19,494 bases of DNA, taken from Rheinheimera sp. GTDB lineage: Bacteria > Pseudomonadota > Gammaproteobacteria > Enterobacterales > Alteromonadaceae. Positions 1 through 7,198 of the stretch are shown piece by piece. The number at the start of each line of letters is the position of its first letter. Position 1 is the first letter of the stretch. Location of the stretch: positions 1 through 19,494 of the forward strand of contig DMYW01000054.1 in NCBI GenBank assembly GCA_003482455.1, written 5' to 3'. The position numbers were made by a program, and so were the translations under genes. The notes beneath the pieces were generated by a model. The model was not told the DNA's origin. It ran no database searches and worked only from the letters and a program-made list of their open reading frames with translations.

Positions 1-191
1 CCGGTGTTGCCAATGTGTGGATAGGTCAAGGTGACCATTTGTTCTGCATATGAAGGGTCAGTCAGGATTTCCTGATACCCGGTCATTGACGTGTTAAAAA
101 CAACTTCACCAACCGACACACCTTCAGCGCCAATGGCTGTACCACGAAATACGGTGCCGTCTTCCAGTACGAGCAGGGCGGACTTAGTCAA
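1..191 (-). CDS. carA: Carbamoyl-phosphate synthase small subunit, N-terminal part (runs off the window)
   Basis: CarA is the glutamine amidotransferase subunit. It supplies ammonia to CarB for carbamoyl phosphate, the shared precursor of arginine and pyrimidines, in the cytoplasm. Only the first 63 codons are present. They read in frame as a CarA N-terminus, including SALLVLEDGTVFRG, the strongly conserved NTSMTGYQEILTDPSY and TLTYPHIGNTG. The start is a TTG at 191-189, preceded by a strong GGAGG (201-197) with 5 nt spacing. No ATG fits the conserved N-terminus, and E. coli carA also begins with UUG. The catalytic GATase domain lies outside the window. dapB is 197 bp upstream on the same strand, the usual dapB-carA order. 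The leader carries a terminator-like hairpin, annotated separately. Confidence 0.95.
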   Translation of the reverse strand, partial: MTKSALLVLEDGTVFRGTAIGAEGVSVGEVVFNTSMTGYQEILTDPSYAEQMVTLTYPHIGNT

Positions 192-208
192 GATAACCTC
201 CAAACAGC

Positions 209-249
209 AAAAAACGGGCGGCTACTCTTGGGGTATACCGGCCCGTTTT
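209..249 (-). terminator. Terminator-like hairpin in the carA leader, directly before the ribosome binding site
   Basis: On the minus strand a 9-bp stem AAAACGGGC/GCCCGTTTT (249-241 with 219-211) encloses a 21-nt loop. It is followed by six T residues (214-209, partly shared with the stem). The T-tract ends 7 nt before the carA GGAGG. The structure has the form of an intrinsic terminator but sits in the carA leader. It could end dapB transcripts or act as an attenuator. No leader peptide is convincing. Confidence 0.6.
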
Positions 250-269
250 GACCCAGAAACTGTGAAATC

Positions 270-289
270 AGGTCTGCCTAGGCAAACCT
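270..289. promoter_or_regulatory. 20-bp near-perfect palindrome at the predicted carA transcription start
   Basis: The sequence aggtctgcctaggcaaacct is an inverted repeat with nine of ten base pairs symmetric around CCTAGG. It falls just downstream of the predicted carA -10 box, where a repressor operator could lie. It does not match the ArgR or PurR box consensus as I know them. Its role is inferred only from symmetry and position. Confidence 0.4.
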
Positions 290-293
290 TAGC

Positions 294-323
294 ATTCTAG
301 GTCATTTGGCGGTTTTGGTCTAA
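294..323 (-). promoter_or_regulatory. Possible sigma70 promoter for carA
   Basis: Minus-strand TTAGAC (323-318), an 18-nt spacer and TAGAAT (299-294; five of six matches to TATAAT). The -35 box is weak. It would start transcription near 287 and give a leader of about 95 nt that contains the palindrome and the hairpin. Confidence 0.35.
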
Positions 324-388
324 CTATTTTTTTGATTTTTGCAAAAATAACGGTTTTAGAGCAAAAAGCAGCGCAATATCGCAAAAAA

Positions 389-1195
389 CTAAGTTAAGTC
401 GACTAAACCCAGCACTTGCTGCATAGAATAAAGTCCAACCTGTTGATTTTTCAACCACAGCGCAGCGCGCACGGCTCCTTGCGCAAAGGTAGTCCGACTG
501 CTGGCTTTATGGGTGATTTCAAGGCGCTCACCGAGGTCGGCAAACAAGGCGGTGTGGTCGCCAATGATGTCTCCGCCACGCACTGTGGCAAAACCGATGG
601 TTTGCTGATCTCGCTCGCCTGTGATGCCTTCACGGCCATACACAGCAACTTCGGACAGATCGCGTCCAATCGCTTTGGCTATCGAATTACCAATCGCCAG
701 CGCGGTGCCGCTTGGCGCGTCTTTTTTGAAGCGATGATGGGCTTCGATGATTTCAATGTCAGCGGTTTGCCCCATCACTTTGGCGGCAGTTTGCACTAAA
801 TGCAGTAACAAATTGACGCCAACACTCATATTCGGCGCCCACACAATCGGAATATGCTGTGCCGCCTGTTGGATGTGCGCATATTGCGCATCAGACAAGC
901 CAGTAACCCCAATGACCATCGGAGTTTTAGCAGCGACCGCCAGCTGTAAATGTTCCAGCATGGCTTCAGGCATGGTGAAGTCGATCCATACATCGGCAGC
1001 GGCAAATAACGTCGATGAAGTCGCTTGCAGCTGAACACCGTTTTTGCCAATGCCGGCAAGCTCACCACTATCCTGCCCTAGCCACGTCGATGCCACGCGA
1101 ACTGCGGCCGCGGCCAATACTTGTTGCTCAGTTGCAACTTGCACTAAGGCTCGCCCCATCCGACCGTTAGCGCCAAGGATCCCAACTCCAGCCAT
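389..1195 (-). CDS. dapB: 4-hydroxy-tetrahydrodipicolinate reductase
   Basis: DapB reduces 4-hydroxy-tetrahydrodipicolinate with NAD(P)H in the diaminopimelate/lysine pathway, supplying cell wall and lysine synthesis in the cytoplasm. The 268-residue protein has the family length. The N-terminal Rossmann motif GILGANGRMGRAL (5-17) binds the nucleotide. The signature EAHHRFKKDAPSGTA (151-165) contains the catalytic His pair (H153/H154) and K157, matching H159/H160/K163 of the E. coli enzyme. The C-terminal part has the conserved GFATVRGGDIIGDHT. The ATG at 1195 has an AAGGTGA ribosome binding site about 8 nt upstream. carA follows on the same strand. In many gammaproteobacteria dnaJ is directly upstream; here about 6 kb of other genes intervene. 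Confidence 0.97.
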   Translation of the reverse strand: MAGVGILGANGRMGRALVQVATEQQVLAAAAVRVASTWLGQDSGELAGIGKNGVQLQATSSTLFAAADVWIDFTMPEAMLEHLQLAVAAKTPMVIGVTGLSDAQYAHIQQAAQHIPIVWAPNMSVGVNLLLHLVQTAAKVMGQTADIEIIEAHHRFKKDAPSGTALAIGNSIAKAIGRDLSEVAVYGREGITGERDQQTIGFATVRGGDIIGDHTALFADLGERLEITHKASSRTTFAQGAVRAALWLKNQQVGLYSMQQVLGLVDLT

Positions 1196-1373
1196 TTCTC
1201 AATCACCTTGCTAGATAAAAACGTCATATTTAAAAAACTGGCGCATTAAAACAGAATTTTGATGTGCAGACCATGCATTTTGAGCGGTCACAACAAAACG
1301 GTTTGCTCAAAATATTGACTAAGCGCCGCGGCAAGCTCTGTATGTTACGCACAAACGTGCTTAGGAAGGTAGC

Positions 1374-1398
1374 AAAAAAAACGCACCCGAAGGTGCGT
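1374..1398 (-). terminator. Intrinsic terminator after the sugar kinase gene
   Basis: On the minus strand, stem ACGCACC (1398-1392), TTCG loop, GGTGCGT (1387-1381), followed by seven further T residues (1380-1374). It lies about 65 nt beyond the kinase stop codon and isolates that unit from dapB. The dapB promoter should therefore lie between 1196 and 1373, where I see no clear sigma70 match. Confidence 0.9.
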
Positions 1399-1463
1399 CG
1401 ATTTAAGGACAATCAGCAACATAGACTCTGTCGAGTCCATGCGTCATAAAGTTTAGAAGCAGG

Positions 1464-2525
1464 CTAAATTTTAAGTAATGCTTGCAGTTCCGTTTGCTGA
1501 CGCAACAGGTCTTGATACATCCGGAACTGATTTATCGCCCGTTGCAAGTTATGGTCTTCACGATGGACGTGGAAATACACATCGCCATTGAGATGGTCCG
1601 TTAAAAATCTCACTCCAATCATCAGGCACATCGCCTTGGCACCAAGCCACAAACTGTCTCGTTCGGCTGCCGTTATCACAGAGTTCAATCCCTGCAGATA
1701 GCCTTTTGCGAGCGCGGCAAAAATCTCTGGCCGCACCTGCACCGCGTCATGGTTTAATGTATCTTCCGCTTCAGGTGAGCAACAAGTGCGCACCATATCG
1801 CCAAAATCAAACAACCAATACCCCGCCATGCAAGTATCGAGATCAATAGCCGCGATGCCACGCTGTAAGGTATCCGAATACAGCATGTTATTGATTTTTG
1901 TATCATTGTGACAAACGCGAACCGGTAACGTGCTGCAGACAGCTTCCAGTTCTTCGACCAAGGATGCTTGTGCTAGCACCCACTCGATCAGCTGATGCTG
2001 TGACGCACCCCGGCCCACCGCATCTCGGTCAATCGCGTCTTGAAACTGAGCAAAACGCATCCGCAGATTGTGAAAATTGGGGATCACGGGTACCAACTTG
2101 CTCGCATCAAAGTCTGCCAACGCTGCGGCAAATTGGCCAAATGTTAATGCCGCGGCAAATGCCTGTTCGCTAGTTTCCACCACTTCGATACTGCGACCGC
2201 CGGGGATAAATTTAAGCGCACGCAAATCGGCGTCAGGCCCAGTCAAAAACCGCCCGTCCAGAGTCGCCTGCTGTTGCAAAATCTCTAATCCGTACATACC
2301 GACTGCTTGTTTAGCCGCAAGGTGATGCTCGATCGCTAACGCATTGGCGACCATCCCGACCGCATCTGGGAATACCGAAGTATTGATACGCTGGATGATC
2401 AGCGGTGGTTGCGCTTGTACCAAATAGGTGTAGTTAATGTGTCCGTTGCCAAAACGCTGCACCGGAGTGTCAGGCGCAAGACCGTAGTCGGCCAAAACCT
2501 GCGCGCTAATTGGGTGTTCTTGCAT
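1464..2525 (-). CDS. Phosphotransferase-family kinase resembling N-acetylhexosamine 1-kinase (NahK-like)
   Basis: This is a 353-residue cytoplasmic kinase of the aminoglycoside-phosphotransferase/choline-kinase fold. The N-lobe has a glycine-containing loop GNGHINYTY (26-34) and QRIN (45-48). The catalytic loop CHNDTKINN (205-213) fits HxDxxxxN, IDLDT (227-231) supplies the Mg-binding Asp, and FDFGD (239-243) follows. The wording of these motifs is closer to NahK-type hexosamine 1-kinases than to antibiotic-modifying APH enzymes. The ATG is 6 nt after the nucleotidyltransferase stop codon, and its AAGAAGG ribosome binding site overlaps that stop, so the two genes are coupled. Kinase plus nucleotidyltransferase implies sugar to sugar-1-phosphate to NDP-sugar. 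The sugar is not readable from sequence; N-acetylhexosamine is the best guess. Confidence 0.8.
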   Translation of the reverse strand: MQEHPISAQVLADYGLAPDTPVQRFGNGHINYTYLVQAQPPLIIQRINTSVFPDAVGMVANALAIEHHLAAKQAVGMYGLEILQQQATLDGRFLTGPDADLRALKFIPGGRSIEVVETSEQAFAAALTFGQFAAALADFDASKLVPVIPNFHNLRMRFAQFQDAIDRDAVGRGASQHQLIEWVLAQASLVEELEAVCSTLPVRVCHNDTKINNMLYSDTLQRGIAAIDLDTCMAGYWLFDFGDMVRTCCSPEAEDTLNHDAVQVRPEIFAALAKGYLQGLNSVITAAERDSLWLGAKAMCLMIGVRFLTDHLNGDVYFHVHREDHNLQRAINQFRMYQDLLRQQTELQALLKI

Positions 2526-2531
2526 GCCTTC

Positions 2532-3449
2532 TTATTCCTGATACGCGGGCAATTTTTGTTCAAAGATGTGCGTTAGCTGCGGTAAGTCGTTCGCGTATGT
2601 CACACCATACCATTGCTCGTTGGACGCATACACCTGCAGCGGTTGTGTGACAATGGCTTGATTGACCACACTTGGCAAATAACATTCGCCTTTTACCCCT
2701 GGGTTCTGCAGCAAAAACTGCAGCAGTGCGCATTCTAAGTGCTGCATGATAGCAGGAGTAAAACCCCAAATGTTCATCGAAACCAGTTGTTGTGCAGCAA
2801 GCACCTGACGAGTCCCTGTCGGATCTAAGCCTGATAACTGGCCAGCTTCAAGCCGGATCTCAGTCCATTCTTCCACTGCGTGTAGACGGTGCAGCTCGAC
2901 TCGGCAACATCCACGATTGACGCCGCCATGTTCACTTAACGTCGCCTGCAGCGGATAAGCAACCATAGCCCAATCCGTCGAGTGCTGAAAATGCTGTACC
3001 AGCAGGTGCATCGCTTGCGCACCGTAATAGTCGTCGGCGTTAATCACGATAAATGGTTGCGACAACTGCTGCCGTGCAGCCCATACCGCATGCGCCGTGC
3101 CCCACGGCTTTTGTCGGATCTCCGGCACCGCTGTACCATCTGGTAAATCGTGCAGACGCTGGATCACAAATTGTACGACGAGATCTTGCGGAAAATGCGG
3201 CAGCACGTCGGCTGCAAATGCAGGGACTAAACCTTCACGCACTACCAAGACCAAATGGCGGACGCCGGCTCGATAGGCATCCAATACACTAAAATGCAGC
3301 AGTGTCCGCTCCGTTGTCCCTAACGTTGCCAGCTGCTTGTCACCGCCAAAACGACTGCCCATGCCGCCAGCAAGCACCAACAGACTGACCGGTTGCTTGA
3401 GCGAAACAGCGGCATCGATTTGTGGTTTTTCGTTTTCGTTATTCGACAT
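2532..3449 (-). CDS. Sugar-phosphate nucleotidyltransferase (NTP-transferase family)
   Basis: This 305-residue cytoplasmic enzyme is predicted to join a sugar-1-phosphate and an NTP into an NDP-sugar. The nucleotide-binding signature LAGGMGSRFGGDKQ (26-39) is followed by KPWGTAHAVW (114-123) and INADDYYG (136-143), whose Asp pair likely binds metal. The C-terminus has WYGVTYANDLPQL, typical of the sub-family found beside NahK-like kinases. I chose the ATG at 3449, with GGAGAG 5 nt upstream. An in-frame ATG at 3479 would put ten extra residues inside a terminator-like hairpin. It is the first gene of a two-gene unit with the kinase. Neither sugar nor base specificity is visible. It is not obviously GlmU, GalU or MurU. 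Confidence 0.85.
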   Translation of the reverse strand: MSNNENEKPQIDAAVSLKQPVSLLVLAGGMGSRFGGDKQLATLGTTERTLLHFSVLDAYRAGVRHLVLVVREGLVPAFAADVLPHFPQDLVVQFVIQRLHDLPDGTAVPEIRQKPWGTAHAVWAARQQLSQPFIVINADDYYGAQAMHLLVQHFQHSTDWAMVAYPLQATLSEHGGVNRGCCRVELHRLHAVEEWTEIRLEAGQLSGLDPTGTRQVLAAQQLVSMNIWGFTPAIMQHLECALLQFLLQNPGVKGECYLPSVVNQAIVTQPLQVYASNEQWYGVTYANDLPQLTHIFEQKLPAYQE

Positions 3450-3461
3450 CCATTCTCTCCG

Positions 3462-3489
3462 AAACAAAAACGCCGGCAAGCCGGCGTTT
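3462..3489 (-). terminator. Strong hairpin with U-tract between the promoter and ribosome binding site of the nucleotidyltransferase gene
   Basis: Minus-strand stem AAACGCCGGC (3489-3480) pairs with GCCGGCGTTT (3477-3468) around a TT turn. The T-run TTTTTGTTT follows (3470-3462). The T-tract ends 1 nt before the GGAGAG ribosome binding site. It would terminate readthrough from the upstream yqhD-like gene, but any transcript from the promoter at 3503-3531 must also pass it. Confidence 0.8.
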
Positions 3490-3502
3490 CAAATGCTTTC
3501 GC

Positions 3503-3531
3503 ACTGTAACATTTTTTCGTTTAATTGTCAG
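3503..3531 (-). promoter_or_regulatory. Predicted sigma70 promoter for the nucleotidyltransferase-kinase unit
   Basis: Minus-strand CTGACA (3531-3526; five of six matches to TTGACA), a 17-nt AT-rich spacer and TACAGT (3508-3503; four of six). Start near 3496, about 7 nt before the terminator-like hairpin. Confidence 0.5.
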
Positions 3532-3576
3532 CCGTTACCACTTGCGGGACGTTGGCACAACAAACTGCGGCAACCA

Positions 3577-4731
3577 TTACAAAGCGGCTTTTAAAATAGC
3601 ACGCACCACGTCAGCGGTGATATCACCATGTTCGCCAATCTTCACCAGATGATTTTTCTCTAACTGCGCCACCAGTTTATCCACGGCGTCGGCCTGAATG
3701 CCGTAGTCTGCCATACGAGTCGGCACGCCCATTTGCTCGAAGAAGGCGCGGGTGTGGCTGATGGCTTCGTCAATCAAACGCTCTTCGTCTTGATGTTCCA
3801 GACCAAACACGCGACGACCGTATTGCAGCAACTTGTCGCGTTTTTGTGTACGCTGTTGTTGCAGCAGAGCCGGCAACACGATGGCTAGCGTTTGCGCATG
3901 GTCAAGGCCATATAATGCTGTTAATTCATGGCCAATCATGTGGGTCGCCCAGTCCTGCGGTACACCGACGCCGATCAGGCCATTGAGCGCCATAGTCGCC
4001 GCCCACATCAAATTGGCGCGCACATCGTAGTTGGTGGGGTGTGCCAACGATTTCGGACCATATTCCAAGAGAGTGAGCAACAAACCTTCCGCAAAGCGGT
4101 CTTGCACTGCCGCTTGTACTGGGTAGGTCAGGTATTGCTCGATAATATGCACATACGCATCGACTGCGCCATTGGCAATTTGCCGCGGTGGTAATGAATA
4201 GGTCACGGTTGGGTCGAGCACGGCGAATTGCGGATACACGTGCGGACTCATAAACGACAATTTTTGTTTGGTGCTATAACGCGTGATCACCGACCCACTG
4301 TTACTTTCTGTGCCCGTCGCAGGCAAGGTCAATACACATGCTAGCGGGATGGCTTTTTTCACTTTGGTTTGACGCGTCAAAATGTCCCAACCATCGCCAT
4401 CGTAACAGGCGGCCGCTGCGATGAATTTACTGCCATCCACCACAGAACCGCCACCAACCGCCAGAATAAAATCAATGCCTTGTTGTTTGACAATTTCGAC
4501 CGCTTTCATACAGGTTTCATAAGCTGGGTTGGGCTCGATGCCGGCAAACTCAGTGACATCAAACCCTGCAAGCGCCTTGATCACCTGTTCGTATACGCCA
4601 TTTTGCTTGATAGAGCCGCCGCCATAGGTCAGCAAGATTTTGCTGCCTTTTGGTAACAAAGGCGTTAGATTGGCAATTTGGCCTTCGCCAAACAAAATTC
4701 GCGTCGGGTTATGAAAACTAAAGTTAAACAT
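3577..4731 (-). CDS. yqhD: Iron-containing alcohol dehydrogenase / NADPH-dependent aldehyde reductase, YqhD-type
   Basis: YqhD-type enzymes reduce short-chain and lipid-derived aldehydes with NADPH in the cytoplasm, giving tolerance to reactive aldehydes. The 384-residue protein follows the E. coli YqhD pattern almost throughout: NPTRILFGEG (8-17), TYGGGS (35-40), EFAGIEPNPAYET (61-73), AVGGGSVVDGSKFIAAA (91-107), LTLPATGTESNSG (134-146) and the DYG-containing C-terminus. The metal ligands correspond to D191, H195, H264 and H278, all present at a constant offset of three from the E. coli residues. The ATG is at 4731. The gene is divergent from the NhaC antiporter. No AraC-type YqhC regulator is adjacent. 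An inverted repeat upstream (4793-4832) may be an operator. Confidence 0.93.
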   Translation of the reverse strand: MFNFSFHNPTRILFGEGQIANLTPLLPKGSKILLTYGGGSIKQNGVYEQVIKALAGFDVTEFAGIEPNPAYETCMKAVEIVKQQGIDFILAVGGGSVVDGSKFIAAAACYDGDGWDILTRQTKVKKAIPLACVLTLPATGTESNSGSVITRYSTKQKLSFMSPHVYPQFAVLDPTVTYSLPPRQIANGAVDAYVHIIEQYLTYPVQAAVQDRFAEGLLLTLLEYGPKSLAHPTNYDVRANLMWAATMALNGLIGVGVPQDWATHMIGHELTALYGLDHAQTLAIVLPALLQQQRTQKRDKLLQYGRRVFGLEHQDEERLIDEAISHTRAFFEQMGVPTRMADYGIQADAVDKLVAQLEKNHLVKIGEHGDITADVVRAILKAAL

Positions 4732-4792
4732 GGCAAATCCTGATTTTTATTAGGAACAACAGGGATATGGGCTATTGCTGCAGAGCTTTCAA

Positions 4793-4832
4793 GGTGCATG
4801 CGACCAGTCACCGCGAAATAATGCTATGCACC
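4793..4832. repeat. Spaced inverted repeat upstream of the aldehyde reductase gene
   Basis: GGTGCAT (4793-4799) and ATGCACC (4826-4832) are perfect 7-bp inverted arms separated by 26 bp. They lie 60-100 bp upstream of the reductase start, in the space shared with the antiporter promoter. The arrangement would suit a dimeric regulator, but no regulator gene is nearby. Confidence 0.3.
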
Positions 4833-4857
4833 AGAACAAAATGATCTAACGCTTCGT

Positions 4858-4886
4858 TTGACAGGACTTCTGGACGTCCTTATATT
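4858..4886 (+). promoter_or_regulatory. Near-consensus sigma70 promoter for the NhaC antiporter
   Basis: TTGACA (4858-4863), exactly 17 nt, TATATT (4881-4886; five of six). The predicted start is near 4893, giving a 5' UTR of about 65 nt. The spacer contains the 8-bp palindrome GGACGTCC (4872-4879), and a second AGGAC at 4863-4867 pairs with GTCCT at 4876-4880. A repressor bound there would block polymerase. Confidence 0.8.
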
Positions 4887-4957
4887 TCGCAGAATTATTA
4901 AAACAACTACTTATATACGATTTTTAGCAGCTATGGCTGCCTATACCGAGGTAATAC

Positions 4958-6268
4958 ATGACTAATTCACCTACGGGAGCAAAACGTTCGTTATTGCCCC
5001 TGTTGTTATTTGTAGCGCTCTTTTTAGGTACAGGTTTGTATCTGCAAAGCCAAGGCGTGGCGTATGCGTTTTATCAATTGCCAGGTCCTGTTGCGATCCT
5101 TCCGGCGCTGGTCCTGGCCGTTTGGTTGTATCGTGGGCCGCTTAATGACGCTATTGATGTGCTGATCAGAGGCGCTGGTAACAGCAACATAATCATCATG
5201 TGTGTGATCTATCTGCTGGCTGGTGGCTTTGCTGCAGTGGCGCAAGCCACAGGTGGCGTAGACGCTGTGGTGAATGCAGGTTTGAGCATTGTGCCACCTA
5301 GTCTATTACTCCCAGGGTTATTTATTATTTCTGCGATCGTCGCCACTGCCATGGGCACTTCGATGGGCACGATTGGTGCGCTGGCGCCTATTGCCGTTGG
5401 TTTGGCGCAACAAGCACACATTGAACCAGCTTTAATGGCTGGTGCCTTGCTCAGTGGCGCTATGTTTGGTGACAACTTATCGATTATTTCAGATACCACC
5501 ATTGCAGCCACTCGTACGCAAGGTGCTGAAATGAAAGATAAATTCCGAGAGAATTTAAAAATTGCAACGCCCGCGGCACTGCTGACAGTGTTGTTGTTCA
5601 GTGTGCTGGCGACAACCGATCAAGCGGCCGAGGTCAAAGCCTTTAGTTGGACTGGGGTGTTGCCATATGCAGCAATTCTGATACTCGCGATCGCCGGCAT
5701 GAATGTGTTTGCGGTGTTGTTACTCGGTATTGTGCTGGCAGCTCTGCAAGGGGTGTTTTTTGGCAGTTATGACGTGTCAGCTCTTGGCAAAGATATTTTT
5801 AAAGGCTTCGGTAATATGCAAGAGATCTTCTTGTTGTCTATGTTCGTCGGGGCGCTTGGCGAATTTGTGAAACAACAAGGCGGCTTACGTTGGGTGGCGG
5901 ATGGGATCGACCGGATCGCAAATCAGGTTAAATTAGCCGGCAACAAAGCCCAACAATTGGCGATCGCGGGGCTGGTGTTTGTGTCTAATTTATGTATCGC
6001 CAACAACACGGTGGCCATTGTGATCTCAGCGGATGTCAGTCGTGATTTAGCTGAACATCACCAGATCACGCCGCGTCGTGCTGCCAGCTTGCTGGATATA
6101 TTCTCGTGTATCAGCCAGGGCCTTGTGCCTTACGGCGCTCAAGCCTTGTTGCTTGGTGCTAGTTTCGGCTTATCGCCGTGGGATGTTGTGACGCAAAGCT
6201 ACTACTGTATGTTGCTCGCTGTTGTGGCGCTGGGCTTTGTGTTGTTCCAACGACAAAAACATGCGTGA
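4958..6268 (+). CDS. NhaC-family Na+/H+ antiporter
   Basis: A 436-residue inner-membrane protein with about ten to twelve hydrophobic segments, predicted to exchange Na+ for H+ in sodium and pH homeostasis. The best family marker is GDNLSIISDTTIAATRTQG, a conserved NhaC-family stretch with Asp and Ser/Thr residues in the membrane region. VSNLCIANNTVAIVIS and SCISQGLVPYGAQ in the second half appear to be the matching element of an internal repeat. The ATG follows GAGGTAA with 6 nt spacing. It is a single-gene unit with its own strong promoter and a shared bidirectional terminator. NhaC relatives also include amino-acid exchangers such as malate/lactate and arginine/tyrosine types, so the transported ion is inferred from family resemblance. 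Confidence 0.88.
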   Translation: MTNSPTGAKRSLLPLLLFVALFLGTGLYLQSQGVAYAFYQLPGPVAILPALVLAVWLYRGPLNDAIDVLIRGAGNSNIIIMCVIYLLAGGFAAVAQATGGVDAVVNAGLSIVPPSLLLPGLFIISAIVATAMGTSMGTIGALAPIAVGLAQQAHIEPALMAGALLSGAMFGDNLSIISDTTIAATRTQGAEMKDKFRENLKIATPAALLTVLLFSVLATTDQAAEVKAFSWTGVLPYAAILILAIAGMNVFAVLLLGIVLAALQGVFFGSYDVSALGKDIFKGFGNMQEIFLLSMFVGALGEFVKQQGGLRWVADGIDRIANQVKLAGNKAQQLAIAGLVFVSNLCIANNTVAIVISADVSRDLAEHHQITPRRAASLLDIFSCISQGLVPYGAQALLLGASFGLSPWDVVTQSYYCMLLAVVALGFVLFQRQKHA

Positions 6269-6278
6269 ATTCTGAAAT

Positions 6279-6306
6279 AAAAAATCCCGCTACCGCGGGA
6301 TTTTTT
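6279..6306. terminator. Bidirectional intrinsic terminator between convergent genes
   Basis: AAAAAATCCCGC-TACC-GCGGGATTTTTT is symmetric. The GC stem is 6285-6290 with 6295-6300, flanked by A6 and T6. It serves the antiporter gene on the plus strand and the protease gene on the minus strand. Confidence 0.93.
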
Positions 6307-6320
6307 ATTCGTGATGCGAA

Positions 6321-7124
6321 CTACTTAGCGCAATTTACGGTCTTGCCTTGTTGCTTGGCATACTGATACAGACCTGCCACCTTGGGGAGCTGCCCTTGCA
6401 GCGCTTTGATCCGGTTCTCTGGCGATGGGTGCGTCGACAGCAATTGCGGCGTACCGCCACTGCCATTTTTCTCCATGTTTTGCCAAAGCTTGACGGATTC
6501 ATCTGGATTAAAACCCGCTCTTGCCATTAAATCCAAACCAATGGTATCCGCTTCTGATTCATGCGCGCGGCTGTAAGGCAACATCACACCTAACTGCGCA
6601 CCTAGACCCAAAGCCCCCGAGATCTCTGTTTTATAACGAGTATTCATGGCTGTTAACGCCACATCAGCGACATTCATGATACCTTCCATGGCTGTGCTGC
6701 TGGATAAACGTTCGTTGGCATGTTCAGCCATCACGTGGCCAACTTCATGACCAATAACAGCCGCTAATTGATGCTGATTGTCAGCGACTAACAGCAAACC
6801 GGTATAGACGCCAATTTTGCCACCAGGTAAGGCAAATGCGTTGACTTGGTCATCTTCAAACACCACGATTTCCCATGGGTTTAACTGATACTTTGCAGGC
6901 GTCACTTTAATAATTTGGTTAGCCACGCACTGCACGTATTGATTGATTTTTTTATCTTTGTTGATTTTGCTTTTCGTTTTTAAATCAGAAAAGCTTTGCA
7001 GCCCCATGCTGTCTACCTGCTTTTGATCAAACATCAACAGTTGGCTGCGGCCTGTTGGTGATTTAGCACAGCTTAATAGAGTACAAGCGACCAACCCTGT
7101 CGCGACGAGATGTAGAAGTTTCAT
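6321..7124 (-). CDS. M48-family zinc metalloprotease, predicted lipoprotein (LoiP/YggG-like)
   Basis: This is a 267-residue envelope protease. Residues 1-19 form a lipoprotein signal ending in the lipobox LLSC (C19), so it is probably anchored to the outer membrane and faces the periplasm. HEVGH (126-130) is the HExxH zinc site. HESEAD (188-193) supplies the third zinc ligand and the EAD signature. LSTHPSPENRI (219-229) is the conserved C-terminal motif of this group. Family members cut misfolded outer-membrane or periplasmic proteins and often respond to envelope stress. LoiP and BepA are the E. coli relatives; length fits the shorter LoiP-like form without TPR repeats. The ATG has GGGTAAG upstream. 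It lies 79 bp after dnaJ but beyond a terminator, so it is probably transcribed separately. Confidence 0.9.
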   Translation of the reverse strand: MKLLHLVATGLVACTLLSCAKSPTGRSQLLMFDQKQVDSMGLQSFSDLKTKSKINKDKKINQYVQCVANQIIKVTPAKYQLNPWEIVVFEDDQVNAFALPGGKIGVYTGLLLVADNQHQLAAVIGHEVGHVMAEHANERLSSSTAMEGIMNVADVALTAMNTRYKTEISGALGLGAQLGVMLPYSRAHESEADTIGLDLMARAGFNPDESVKLWQNMEKNGSGGTPQLLSTHPSPENRIKALQGQLPKVAGLYQYAKQQGKTVNCAK

Positions 7125-7173
7125 TACTTACCCTGCATGGATGTCCAAAATGTTGCTCTATTGTTTCGCAAAG

Positions 7174-7198
7174 AAAAACTGCCAGCAAGCTGGCAGTT
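7174..7198 (-). terminator. Intrinsic terminator of the dnaKJ operon
   Basis: Minus-strand AAACTGCCAGC (7200-7190) pairs with GCTGGCAGTTT around a TT turn and runs into TTTTT then CTTT. It begins a few bases after the dnaJ stop codon. Confidence 0.9.

Noticed and set aside
1264..1449. 61-codon plus-strand reading frame between dapB and the kinase gene.
   Set aside because: It runs across the kinase terminator, has no ribosome binding site and no family resemblance.
1464..2525. Aminoglycoside-resistance phosphotransferase.
   Set aside because: The fold is shared, but the motif wording (CHNDTKINN, IDLDT) and the coupled nucleotidyltransferase point to sugar metabolism.
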